DNA from: JAKSSE01 sp045597645
GTDB taxonomy: Bacteria; Bacillota; Clostridia; Lachnospirales; Lachnospiraceae
Direction: 5' to 3'
NCBI GenBank assembly: GCA_045597645.1
Contig: JAZLKM010000057.1
Span: forward strand, 1 to 46,520
DNA: 46,520 nt
A program made the position numbers and the translations under genes. Positions 23,357-32,029 of the stretch are shown here, piece after piece; position 1 is the first letter of the stretch; each line of letters begins with the position of its first letter. The notes beneath the pieces are model-generated. The model had not been told where the DNA came from. It made no database searches and was given only the letters and a program-made list of their open reading frames with translations.

Positions 23357-25372
23357 GTGGCAAAAGTAAGAAGTACAATAGCAATTTTATGCGCATGCTT
23401 GCTTGCGACCGGCATTTTATCAGGATGCGGTGCGGGGGCAAAGCAGAGTCTGCCAGCTCTTTCAAAAGAGATGGTGACTGATGCGGAGATCTTCGTTGAT
23501 CCCATTGCGGGGCTTTCAGAGGACTTCATGCGTGGAGTTGACGTGTCTTCTTATTTGACAGAAAAAAATAGTGGAGTCAAATTCTATGATTTTGCAGGAA
23601 ATGAGCTGGGGGATGCAGAGTTTTTTGGCTTTCTGGCTGATTGTGGAATTAACTGGATAAGACTTCGTGTATGGGTGGACCCATACGATGAAAATGGTAA
23701 TGGCTATGGCGGAGGCAACAATGACATCGCTGCAGCTGTGAAGATGGGAAAATGGGCTACTGATGCGGGCCTTAAGGTTCTGATTGATTTTCACTACTCA
23801 GATTTTTGGGCTGACCCTAATAAGCAGATGGCACCAAAGGCCTGGGCCAGTATGAACAATTTTGACAAAGCCAAGGAGATTGAGAAATGGACTACCTCGG
23901 CTATGAAGGAATTGAAGAATGGCGGCGTAAACGTAGGAATGGTGCAAATTGGAAATGAGACCACCAACGGATTTTGTGGAGAAAAGAGCTGGGAAATTAT
24001 CTGCAGCTTATTTAACTCAGCTGCAAAGTCAATAAGAAAGGCTGATAAAAAGTGTCTTATCGCAGTGCACTTTACTAATCCGGAGCATCCGGAAGAACTC
24101 ATAAAGAGAGCAGAATATTTGAAAAAATATAATGTGGATTATGATGTATTCGCCTGCTCATATTACGCATTCTGGCACGGCACCCCAGAGAACCTGACAG
24201 AAGTGCTGAGCAAGGTGGCTAACGATTACAGCAAGAAGGTACTGGTCGCAGAGACAAGCTGGCCATACACGTTAGATGAAGGTGATGGAAGCGGTAATAC
24301 TGTAGCGAAGGGCTCTAATGATGTTGGAATGCCATATGCATTTTCAGTGCAGGGGCAGGCTACTGAGGTGGCTACAGTAATCGATGCAGTAAATAATATT
24401 GGCGACGCAGGACTGGGAGTATTCTACTGGGAGCCCGCATGGATTCCGGTTGGAGTGGTGGACATGGATTCATCAGATGCCACAGCAGTATACGAATCTA
24501 ACAGAAAAGCCTGGGAAAGCATGGGATCCGGCTGGGCATCAAGCTACGCTGCAGGCTATGATCCAAAGGATGCTGGACAGTATTATGGCGGGTCTGCGGT
24601 TGATAACCAGGCGATGTTTGATTTCTATGGGCACCCGCTGGATTCAATTAATGTATGGAAATATGTGTACAGCGGAGCATCCTCACCTGATATTGTGATT
24701 GACAAGGTAGAAGATACAGGCTTTTCAGCTGATATTGTAGATGACTTTAAAGGCATGTTCCCAGCCGAGGTGAAAGTTACCTACAATAATAGAGAAGAGG
24801 AGATGCTGCCTGTTGTCTGGGATACCACAGAGGTACTTAGCACCAGATCATACGGGGTGTATGTTGTGAGTGGCGTCGTGGAAAAGGACGGTCAGGAGCA
24901 CGAGGCGAGATGTGAGGTAACGCTCGCACCCACGAATTTCTTAAATAATGGTGACATGGAGTCTGGACATGCTGGTTGGGTTATCGCGGGTAATGGAGTT
25001 GACGACAAGACTGGAGATGATCCACATAGCGGAGAGGGGTCAATGCACTTTTGGTCGGAAGATACCATAGATTTTACCGTGAGTCAGAATGTAAATGTGG
25101 ACAAGGACTGTAGTCTTGGAGCGTATATGTATGTCCAAGGTGGTGACATGGGAGACGGTAAGGTTATAACACTTACTGTTACAAATGTAACCACAGGCGA
25201 GAGTCTATGTACTGATAGCGAGTTAACTGGCTGGCAACAGTGGAAGATGCTGACCATTGAAGGACTTGAGTGCAACAATGGGGACCAGATAGAGGTACAG
25301 ATTGCAGGCAAGGGACCTAAGAAGGGCTGGGGCACTATAGATGATATTTTCCTGTATCCAATGATGGAGTAG
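23357..25372 (+). CDS. Secreted GH53 endo-beta-1,4-galactanase lipoprotein
   Basis: It cleaves beta-1,4-galactan side chains of pectin (arabinogalactan type I) outside the cell. The best start is GTG 23357, with GAGG at 23344-23347 upstream; this gives 671 residues and a clean lipoprotein signal with lipobox LSGC (lipidated C24). An upstream TTG at 23312 would bury the signal. The GH53 domain (about 50-400) shows FMRGVDVSS, INWIRLRVWVDP, LIDFHYSDFWADP, acid/base E201 in VQIGNET, nucleophile E299 in VAETSWPYT and FYWEPAWIP. A bacterial Ig-like domain (about 445-525) and a C-terminal domain (526-671, starting TNFLNNGDMESGHAGW) resembling CBM61-type galactan binders follow. No sugar transporter or regulator of pectin use is adjacent. 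Confidence 0.9.
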   Translation: MAKVRSTIAILCACLLATGILSGCGAGAKQSLPALSKEMVTDAEIFVDPIAGLSEDFMRGVDVSSYLTEKNSGVKFYDFAGNELGDAEFFGFLADCGINWIRLRVWVDPYDENGNGYGGGNNDIAAAVKMGKWATDAGLKVLIDFHYSDFWADPNKQMAPKAWASMNNFDKAKEIEKWTTSAMKELKNGGVNVGMVQIGNETTNGFCGEKSWEIICSLFNSAAKSIRKADKKCLIAVHFTNPEHPEELIKRAEYLKKYNVDYDVFACSYYAFWHGTPENLTEVLSKVANDYSKKVLVAETSWPYTLDEGDGSGNTVAKGSNDVGMPYAFSVQGQATEVATVIDAVNNIGDAGLGVFYWEPAWIPVGVVDMDSSDATAVYESNRKAWESMGSGWASSYAAGYDPKDAGQYYGGSAVDNQAMFDFYGHPLDSINVWKYVYSGASSPDIVIDKVEDTGFSADIVDDFKGMFPAEVKVTYNNREEEMLPVVWDTTEVLSTRSYGVYVVSGVVEKDGQEHEARCEVTLAPTNFLNNGDMESGHAGWVIAGNGVDDKTGDDPHSGEGSMHFWSEDTIDFTVSQNVNVDKDCSLGAYMYVQGGDMGDGKVITLTVTNVTTGESLCTDSELTGWQQWKMLTIEGLECNNGDQIEVQIAGKGPKKGWGTIDDIFLYPMME

Positions 25373-25394
25373 TACAGGACAGGAGGTATATAAA

Positions 25395-25982
25395 GTGAAG
25401 GATTTTTTCAAGAGAGTTAAGGGAGAGGTGATAATATCGGCCATTTTGAGCATTGCGCTCGGCGTGCTTTTAATGATTTTCACCGATGAGTTTCAGAAAG
25501 TATTTTGTATTGCGACTGCCGCAGCCTTAGTGGTGGCAGGTGCGTTTTACATCATATCTTTTTTTATGAACACGCCACTTAGGCAACTGAAGCTAGGAGT
25601 AGGTACGGTGTTGGCTATCGTTGGAGTGTGGTTTTTGATTAGCCCTGATACTCTTTGGAAAATAGTATCTGTTGTAGTAGGAGCGGTGCTTCTGATTCAT
25701 GGAATTCAGGATATTAAGCTGGCTACGGATGCAAAAAGGTACAGTGCGACAAATTGGTGGCTTAGCCTGGTTTTTGGCGCGCTTAATATAATTCTTGCAG
25801 CAGTATGTATTGCGCATATGTTTAGCCCTATCAAGTTCATAATTTACCTGATGGGAATAGCATTAATATATGACGGACTTACAGATATATTCATAGTAAT
25901 CAAGGTAAACGCAGCGGCAAGGAATGTCAGAGCGCAGACCAGAGTACTTGATATGGACGCTAAGATTGAGGATATTGACTAA
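25395..25982 (+). CDS. DUF308 (HdeD-family) membrane protein
   Basis: A GTG start at 25395 has the strong site AGGAGGT (25380-25386). The 195-residue product has about six transmembrane segments arranged as paired short hydrophobic helices (VIISAILSIALGVLLMIF, VVAGAFYIISFFM, VLAIVGVWFLISP, IVSVVVGAVLLIHGIQDI, LSLVFGALNIILAAVCI, IYLMGIALIYDGLTDIFIVI). The GxxLLxxGIxDI pattern is the DUF308 signature. The E. coli relative HdeD is linked to acid stress, but no function is established for the Firmicute members. A charged tail (AQTRVLDMDAKIEDID) closes it. The next gene starts immediately after the stop. Confidence 0.8.
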   Translation: MKDFFKRVKGEVIISAILSIALGVLLMIFTDEFQKVFCIATAAALVVAGAFYIISFFMNTPLRQLKLGVGTVLAIVGVWFLISPDTLWKIVSVVVGAVLLIHGIQDIKLATDAKRYSATNWWLSLVFGALNIILAAVCIAHMFSPIKFIIYLMGIALIYDGLTDIFIVIKVNAAARNVRAQTRVLDMDAKIEDID

Positions 25983-25983
25983 T

Positions 25984-27756
25984 ATGAGAACTAGAAGAAT
26001 TACAGCTCTGGCTGTTGCTATAGTGGCAGGAATAATGGTGGCTACCCCTATGTCAGCTATGGCTGCTGGAATAACGACAGATACGACTGCCACAGCAATT
26101 ACAAACGACGGTGCGGCTGATGAGCTAGGAGAAGCACTGGCAGATGGGACAAGCCAGGACATGGTAGCAATAGACGAAGGATACAATGGTGTCTGGACTC
26201 TTCCGGATAGCGCTGATTTGATGTGGGCTGGTACCCAGTATGTCTTGGTGGATAAGCTCACACACTCTTTTGCACCAAGTGGGGCTCAGGTTGTGAGCGT
26301 ATGGTATATGGGCAAGGAATATCCTGCGTATTATTGGGAGCCGGCTAATCAGCTTATTTTGCACATGTACAATCCGATGTCTCCGGTTACACCGTATTCG
26401 GACCTTTCAGATCAGGAGAAGGAGTACTGGCAGGGGGCATATATTGAGAAAAATGCTGCCATCGAGTTTGAGACTGTTGAAGATTATCAGGCATACACAG
26501 CCTGCGAGCAGTATTTGTTCGTTTTTGATTTTGACAGAAATACTATTGAGCCTCATGTGGAGTTCCCTACAGGTACAGGATATGTGGTAATGGTGGACTA
26601 CACTCCCGAGCAGGACTATTACCTCGCAGCTTTGTCAAAGGGCTTCATGAGGTTTGGAATATTTGAATTTGAGGTATACCAGTATCTTACGGTAGACGAT
26701 GAGAGCTACTATTACATAGTATCTGGTATGAATCAGGACGGAGACGTATATCTGTACCAGTACGATTTCATGAAGGCTGAAGCAGGGCGTGTCGATCCGA
26801 ATATGCTTATAGGCCTTAGATATCTAGATGAGCGTACGTTGGCACTTAGGGATGCTGAGGACAAAATAGCTGACTATAAGAATTCGGTTAGAAAATATGC
26901 CGCAATTGCGATAGTGGTAGTTGTAATCATAGCATTTGTTTTGGCTAACATTTTCTTCTTCAGAGGGAAAAAGAAGGCTCGCAAAACTGTTGTCGTGGAG
27001 GATTTGCCTGAACTTGATATAGATCTTGAGGATGAGGAAGACATAGAGAGCTCTCAAGATGAAGAGGATGTGCTTAAGCCTAAGAAAATGTCACTTTGGA
27101 AGAGACTGCAGGCAGACGATGATCTGGATGAAGACGAGTTGGATGAAGATTCAGACGAGGAAGAACCGGAAGAAGATGAATCTGAAGAAGATGAATCTGT
27201 AGAGGAAGAGCTTGAAGAGGATAGACTTGAGGCTAAGTCACAGATCCTTGACAATGATGAGCTATTCTATCCGGGAGATACGGCGTATATGAGGGCACAG
27301 TTCTCACAGGATTCGTCAGAGGATGAAGAATATGATGAGGACGACGAGTACGAGGAGTACGAGGAGAATCTTGAGGAGGAACTCGATGACGATGACATTG
27401 AGCTTCCGCCCATAGAGATCGAGCTACCGAAGGTTGAAGCTCCAAAGCCGAAGGCTGAGGAGGTAGAACTGCCGGAGATCGAGCTAGAGCAGGAGGCAAA
27501 GGAAATAGAGCTGCCGAAGATACAGCTGGAGCCAGAGGCAATAGAAATAGAACTGCCAGAGATAGAGTTGGAGCCTGAGGCGCTTGAGGAGCCTAAGCCT
27601 GCTAAGAAGGCTAAAAAGGCCAAGAAAAAGGTAGAAGATTTCGACGATGATGACTTTGATGACATCTTAGATGAGCCGCTGTTCTCATTCGGCAAAAAGA
27701 AGAAAAAGAAGAAATCTAGTGACGATGATGGAATAATCAATCTTGACGACTTATAA
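25984..27756 (+). CDS. Single-pass membrane protein with long acidic cytoplasmic tail
   Basis: I do not recognise this 590-residue protein. From ATG 25984 it begins with a signal peptide (MRTRRITALAVAIVAGIMV, likely cleaved after SAMAA). An external domain of about 270 residues follows, rich in Tyr, Trp and Asp (VVSVWYMGKEYPAYYWEP, YVVMVDYTPEQDYYLAALS). One transmembrane helix lies at about 305-328, with RGKKKARK after it as stop-transfer. The remaining 260 residues, facing the cytoplasm, are very acidic with long D/E runs, three 14-residue repeats (494-535) and lysine clusters (AKKAKKAKKK, seven K near the end), ending DDDGIINLDDL. The tail is probably disordered. The frame is kept open over 1.7 kb and lies between DUF308 and clpC. 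A further in-frame ATG at 25924 lies inside the preceding gene and would spoil the signal peptide. Confidence 0.8.
   Translation: MRTRRITALAVAIVAGIMVATPMSAMAAGITTDTTATAITNDGAADELGEALADGTSQDMVAIDEGYNGVWTLPDSADLMWAGTQYVLVDKLTHSFAPSGAQVVSVWYMGKEYPAYYWEPANQLILHMYNPMSPVTPYSDLSDQEKEYWQGAYIEKNAAIEFETVEDYQAYTACEQYLFVFDFDRNTIEPHVEFPTGTGYVVMVDYTPEQDYYLAALSKGFMRFGIFEFEVYQYLTVDDESYYYIVSGMNQDGDVYLYQYDFMKAEAGRVDPNMLIGLRYLDERTLALRDAEDKIADYKNSVRKYAAIAIVVVVIIAFVLANIFFFRGKKKARKTVVVEDLPELDIDLEDEEDIESSQDEEDVLKPKKMSLWKRLQADDDLDEDELDEDSDEEEPEEDESEEDESVEEELEEDRLEAKSQILDNDELFYPGDTAYMRAQFSQDSSEDEEYDEDDEYEEYEENLEEELDDDDIELPPIEIELPKVEAPKPKAEEVELPEIELEQEAKEIELPKIQLEPEAIEIELPEIELEPEALEEPKPAKKAKKAKKKVEDFDDDDFDDILDEPLFSFGKKKKKKKSSDDDGIINLDDL
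27463..27588 (+). repeat. Three 42-bp tandem coding repeats
   Basis: Units at 27463-27504, 27505-27546 and 27547-27588 encode VELPEIELEQEAKE, IELPKIQLEPEAIE and IELPEIELEPEALE. A degenerate partial unit (IELPPIEIELPKVE) lies just upstream. The DNA copies differ at several third positions, so the array is diverged, not newly duplicated. Confidence 0.85.
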
Positions 27757-27765
27757 GAGGCACAA

Positions 27766-30228
27766 ATGGAGATTGGATACACAAAAAGCGCTGCGCAGGC
27801 GATAAGCGATGCAAAGCGTAAGGCAAAAAAATTAGAACACAAGTACATAGGAACAGAGCACCTTTTGCTGGCATTGTCTGCTCAGCCCGAGTCGGCGGCA
27901 GGACAGGTGCTGCACGATTTGGGTGTGACACCCGCATCACTTACAAAGATGATTAGTGAGACATTGCCATCACAGGCAGAAACTGTGACAGATACAGTGA
28001 TGAGGGAGACGCCTAAGTTTCTTGCTGCACTTGATGAGGCAGCAAGTCTTGCTTCAAAACTTGGACAGGAGCAGGTGGGAACAGAGCACTTGCTTATGGC
28101 TCTTATGAAAATTGAGGACTGCGTAGCGCTTAGACTACTTCTGTCTGCAGGAATAGATGTGAAGAAGCTGTGCCTTCGTGTTGTATATATCATGAGCACT
28201 GACACAGATATGAGCAGGGATGAGGTATATGCAATAGTCGGTGGCAACCAGGCTACATCCCACCAGAGCTTTTTGGAGAGATTTTCAAAGGATATGACCA
28301 GAGCTCAGGCCGAAGGAAAAACCGATCCGGTAATAGGACGTGAGGCAGAGATCGGCAGAGCTATTCAAATTCTTAGCCGTAGGACTAAGAACAACCCATG
28401 CTTAATAGGAGAGCCTGGCGTAGGTAAGACTGCGATTGTAGAGGGACTGGCAGCCAGAATTAATCTGGGTCTTGTTCCTGACCACATGCAGGGCAAGAGA
28501 CTGCTGAATCTTGACTTGTCAGGAATGGTTGCAGGAAGCAAATACAGAGGTGAGTTTGAGGAGCGAATCAAGCATGTCATCGAGGAAGTGGAGGACAGAG
28601 GAGATGTCATTCTCTTTATCGATGAAGTGCATACTCTAGTGGGTGCAGGTGGTGCAGAGGGTGCACTTGATGCGGCCAACATCTTAAAACCAGCGCTTGC
28701 GCGTGGCTCTATTCAGGTGATTGGTGCCACTACACTTGACGAGTACAGAAAGCATATAGAGAAGGATGCGGCTCTGGAGAGACGCTTTCAGCCGATAACT
28801 GTTGAGGAGCCTACCGAGGAGGAGACTCTCAATATTTTGCATGGCATAGTTCATGTTTTTGAGAATCATCACAATGTAAAAGCTACTGATGAGGCTCTGG
28901 AGACTTGTGTGTCACTGTCAAAGCGATACATAACTGATAGATTTCTTCCAGATAAAGCTATTGATGTTATGGATGAGGCTATGGCATCAATGCGCATCAC
29001 AGACAGCAGACCTATAGAGCATATTGTGGAGCTGCAGCGCAAGGTGGACGAGGTAGCTGCCGCTACTGAGCAAGCGCTGATAGCAGGTAATTACGAGGAG
29101 GCGTCATATAAGCACGCTGAGCAGCTTGGATACCAAAAGGAGCTCGATAAGGCTCAGAAGAAATATGAGAAAAATAGACGAGGTAAGACTCTGATACTCA
29201 CAGAGAATGAAGTGTCTTCAGTTGTATCGCGTTGGACAAAAATACCAGTGGCTAAGCTACAGGAAAAGGAAGCTACAAGACTTAAGAACCTGGAAGGAAC
29301 GCTTCATAAGAGAGTTATTGGACAGGAAGAGGCAGTGCTCGCGGTGGCCAGAGCTGTAAAGCGCGGTCGTGTAGGACTTAAGGAGCCAAACAGACCGATA
29401 GGCTCATTCCTGTTCCTAGGACCTACGGGTGTGGGAAAAACTGAGATATCAAAAGCTCTGGCAGAGGCAGTGTTTGGCAGTGAGGATGCCATGATCAGAG
29501 TGGATATGTCTGAGTATATGGAAAAGCACTCGGTGTCAAAGATGATTGGCTCACCTCCGGGCTATGTCGGCTTTGATGAAGGTGGTCAGCTGTCTGAAAA
29601 GGTCCGTAGGAATCCATACTCTTTGATTCTGTTTGACGAGATCGAGAAGGCACATGGAGACGTTTTCAATATACTTCTTCAGGTGCTTGATGAGGGCCAC
29701 TTAACAGATTCGCAGGGTAGAAAAGTGGACTTCAAGAATACTATAATCATCATGACCAGTAACGCTGGAGCGCAGGCTATAGTGGAGCCAAAGCACTTGG
29801 GATTTGGCTCAGGAGCAGATGAAAAGCGAGATTATGAGAAGATGAAGTCTGGTGTAATGGAGGAGGTAAAGCATCTTTTCAAGCCAGAGTTTCTGAATCG
29901 TATAGACGAGACCATAGTATTCAGGACGCTCAACAGAGACGACATGACCAAGATAGTAACACTCATGTCAAAATCTCTTGTTACCCGCTGCAAGGAGCAG
30001 ATGGATATTACGCTTAACATCACGCCGGCAGTTAAAAAATATGTGGTTGAGAAGGCTTACGAGCCTAAGTACGGCGCGCGTCCATTAAGAAGAAAAATTC
30101 AGACTGACATTGAGGATACTCTTGCACAGGAGATACTCGAGGGCAGAATTAAATCTGGAGATAAAGTAAGAACAGTACTGCTAAAGAGTGGCGGTATTGG
30201 CTTTGAGACAGAGAAGGGAGAAGTATAA
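27766..30228 (+). CDS. clpC: ClpC-type AAA+ ATPase
   Basis: This Hsp100 unfoldase feeds proteins to ClpP. Domain order in 820 residues: Clp N-domain repeats (about 1-145, KYIGTEHLLLALSAQ and QVGTEHLLMALMK); AAA1 with Walker A GEPGVGKT (215-222) and Walker B ILFIDEVHTLVGAG; a short middle region around 390-470; AAA2 with Walker A GPTGVGKT (552-559), LILFDEIEKAH and the pore-loop-like GSPPGYVGFDEGG. The C-terminus has YGARPLRRKIQ. In many Firmicutes clpC follows ctsR, mcsA and mcsB and precedes radA. Here radA is still nearby but ctsR, mcsA and mcsB are absent from the upstream side. No CtsR operator repeat was found close to the start. Confidence 0.94.
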   Translation: MEIGYTKSAAQAISDAKRKAKKLEHKYIGTEHLLLALSAQPESAAGQVLHDLGVTPASLTKMISETLPSQAETVTDTVMRETPKFLAALDEAASLASKLGQEQVGTEHLLMALMKIEDCVALRLLLSAGIDVKKLCLRVVYIMSTDTDMSRDEVYAIVGGNQATSHQSFLERFSKDMTRAQAEGKTDPVIGREAEIGRAIQILSRRTKNNPCLIGEPGVGKTAIVEGLAARINLGLVPDHMQGKRLLNLDLSGMVAGSKYRGEFEERIKHVIEEVEDRGDVILFIDEVHTLVGAGGAEGALDAANILKPALARGSIQVIGATTLDEYRKHIEKDAALERRFQPITVEEPTEEETLNILHGIVHVFENHHNVKATDEALETCVSLSKRYITDRFLPDKAIDVMDEAMASMRITDSRPIEHIVELQRKVDEVAAATEQALIAGNYEEASYKHAEQLGYQKELDKAQKKYEKNRRGKTLILTENEVSSVVSRWTKIPVAKLQEKEATRLKNLEGTLHKRVIGQEEAVLAVARAVKRGRVGLKEPNRPIGSFLFLGPTGVGKTEISKALAEAVFGSEDAMIRVDMSEYMEKHSVSKMIGSPPGYVGFDEGGQLSEKVRRNPYSLILFDEIEKAHGDVFNILLQVLDEGHLTDSQGRKVDFKNTIIIMTSNAGAQAIVEPKHLGFGSGADEKRDYEKMKSGVMEEVKHLFKPEFLNRIDETIVFRTLNRDDMTKIVTLMSKSLVTRCKEQMDITLNITPAVKKYVVEKAYEPKYGARPLRRKIQTDIEDTLAQEILEGRIKSGDKVRTVLLKSGGIGFETEKGEV

Positions 30229-30229
30229 G

Positions 30230-30637
30230 ATGTCAAAAGAACTGATCAAAGCAGAGGCTACAAACAATTCACTTACTTTTGGTGATCATTCGCTCGATGT
30301 AAAATCTAAACTCGAAGATTTTGCATTTGGAGGAGATCTCTATAAGGTTAAGACCTTCAAGGAGATAACCAAGCTTGAGAAGAATGGTCTTTTTGTATAT
30401 GAGTCAGTACCGGGATCAACAGTTTCAGATTTTGTTACTACAGCAGATGGTGTGACTTTTGGTGTAGAAGCGGATGCGGATATTCAGATTACACTTGAGC
30501 TTGAGCCGGAGACTGAATATGACGTAGTGATTGCTGGCGAAGATGCTGGTGTTATGAAGACGAATCTCAGCGGTAAGATGACCATTTCTGTTGATCCAGA
30601 CGGCAAGAAGGCAGATATCGCTGTTTCACGCAAGTAA
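30230..30637 (+). CDS. Small conserved hypothetical protein between clpC and radA
   Basis: The product is 135 residues from ATG 30230, with GAAGGGAG (30211-30220 region) upstream. It is soluble and beta-rich in appearance, with alternating hydrophobic residues (LYKVKTFKEITKLEKNGLFVYESVPGSTVSDFVT, ITLELEPETEYDVVIAGE) and no signal peptide or Cys. I recall similar proteins at the same clpC-radA position in other Lachnospiraceae, some carrying the label endosialidase; nothing in the sequence supports a sialidase. An earlier in-frame start at 30188 lies inside clpC and is less likely. Function unknown. Confidence 0.75.
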   Translation: MSKELIKAEATNNSLTFGDHSLDVKSKLEDFAFGGDLYKVKTFKEITKLEKNGLFVYESVPGSTVSDFVTTADGVTFGVEADADIQITLELEPETEYDVVIAGEDAGVMKTNLSGKMTISVDPDGKKADIAVSRK

Positions 30638-30644
30638 TTGATGT

Positions 30645-32027
30645 ATGGCAAAGGGTAAACAGACTATATTTTTCTGCCAGTCCTGCGGATATGAATCCGC
30701 AAAATGGCAGGGGCAGTGTCCTGGCTGCAAGGAGTGGAATACCTTTGTGGAAGAGACTGTAGTAGCACTTCCAGGTGGAAAATCAAAATCTGGAAAAAAT
30801 GCTGACAGTATTGCTCTCACACCTATAAATGAGGTGGACACTCAGGAAAAGAAGCGATTTACCACTCGCATGGCAGAGTTAGACAGAGTACTGGGCGGTG
30901 GAGTAGTGCCTGGTTCACTGGTGCTCGTGGGCGGTGATCCCGGTATTGGTAAGTCTACACTGCTTCTACAAATGTGTGGCAACCTGTCGCAGGCAGGCAT
31001 GGAGGTGCTATACATATCCGGTGAGGAATCATTGCAGCAGATTAAGATGAGAGCGTCCAGGATGGGAGACTTTTCATCTAACCTACTGTTACTCTGTGAG
31101 ACGAGTATTTCGGATGTTAAGGCTGTAATAGAGAAGCGTCGTCCACCGATGGTTATCATTGACTCTATTCAGACTATGTATAGTGATGATATAAGCTCTG
31201 CGCCAGGTAGCGTGTCTCAGGTACGTGAGGCGACGGCTGTGTTCATGCAGCTGGCGAAGGGACTTGGAATTACTATTTTTATTGTAGGTCACGTGACCAA
31301 AGAGGGTGTGGTAGCAGGTCCGAGAGTGCTAGAGCATATGGTAGACACTGTTCTGTACTTTGAAGGGGACAGATACGCCAGTTACAGGATTCTCCGCGGA
31401 GTGAAGAACCGATTTGGAGCCACCAACGAGATAGGCGTATTCGAAATGGTTGAGAGAGGACTTAGGGAGGTGGAGAATCCTTCTGAGTTCATGCTTCAAG
31501 GAAAGCCTGAGGATGCCACTGGATCGATTGTGGCATGCTCGATGGAGGGAACAAGACCAATACTTCTCGAGGTCCAGGCCCTCATATGTAAGAGCAATAT
31601 GGTGAATCCCAAAAGAACCGCCACTGGCTGTGACCACAATAGGGTTAGCCTTCTGATGGCAGTGCTGGAAAAGAGACTCGGCCTGTCTATGTCTACATGC
31701 GATGGGTATGTAAATATAGCGGGTGGTATAAGGATGAGCGAGCCAGCCATAGACCTTGGAATAGCACTGGCGATTATCTCAAGCTATAAGGATATTAGCA
31801 TTGGGGAAAAGGTGATGTGCTTTGGAGAGGTAGGCTTGTCCGGCGAAGTGAGAGCTGTAAGCATGGCGGAGCAGAGAGTTAAGGAAGCAAAAAAACTTGG
31901 CTTTGATACGTGCATATTACCGCAGGTATCATTAGATGCCATGAGTGAAATTGATGGCATTAAGTGCATTGGTGTAAGAAATTTGCGGGAGGCAGCCGCT
32001 GCTATTGGAGTAGGAAATAGGAGATAG
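30645..32027 (+). CDS. radA: DNA repair protein RadA/Sms
   Basis: RadA is a RecA-like ATPase that drives branch migration in recombinational repair. The 460 residues show an N-terminal zinc finger (C11, C14, C25, C28 in FCQSCGYESAKWQGQCPGC), a Walker A GGDPGIGKST (96-105), the RadA-specific KNRFG motif (254-258) and a C-terminal Lon-protease-like domain (YVNIAGGIRMSEPAIDLGIA, FGEVGLSGEVRAV). ATG 30645 has only a weak ribosome site and lies 7 bases after the preceding stop, so coupled translation is likely. ung follows after 2 bases. Confidence 0.95.
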   Translation: MAKGKQTIFFCQSCGYESAKWQGQCPGCKEWNTFVEETVVALPGGKSKSGKNADSIALTPINEVDTQEKKRFTTRMAELDRVLGGGVVPGSLVLVGGDPGIGKSTLLLQMCGNLSQAGMEVLYISGEESLQQIKMRASRMGDFSSNLLLLCETSISDVKAVIEKRRPPMVIIDSIQTMYSDDISSAPGSVSQVREATAVFMQLAKGLGITIFIVGHVTKEGVVAGPRVLEHMVDTVLYFEGDRYASYRILRGVKNRFGATNEIGVFEMVERGLREVENPSEFMLQGKPEDATGSIVACSMEGTRPILLEVQALICKSNMVNPKRTATGCDHNRVSLLMAVLEKRLGLSMSTCDGYVNIAGGIRMSEPAIDLGIALAIISSYKDISIGEKVMCFGEVGLSGEVRAVSMAEQRVKEAKKLGFDTCILPQVSLDAMSEIDGIKCIGVRNLREAAAAIGVGNRR

Positions 32028-32029
32028 AT

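Noticed and set aside
27267..27848. Open frame of 193 codons on the minus strand, extremely rich in serine
   Set aside because: It is the antisense of the GAA/GAT/GAG-rich acidic tail; such codons read as Ser or Phe on the other strand. No ribosome site or independent domain.
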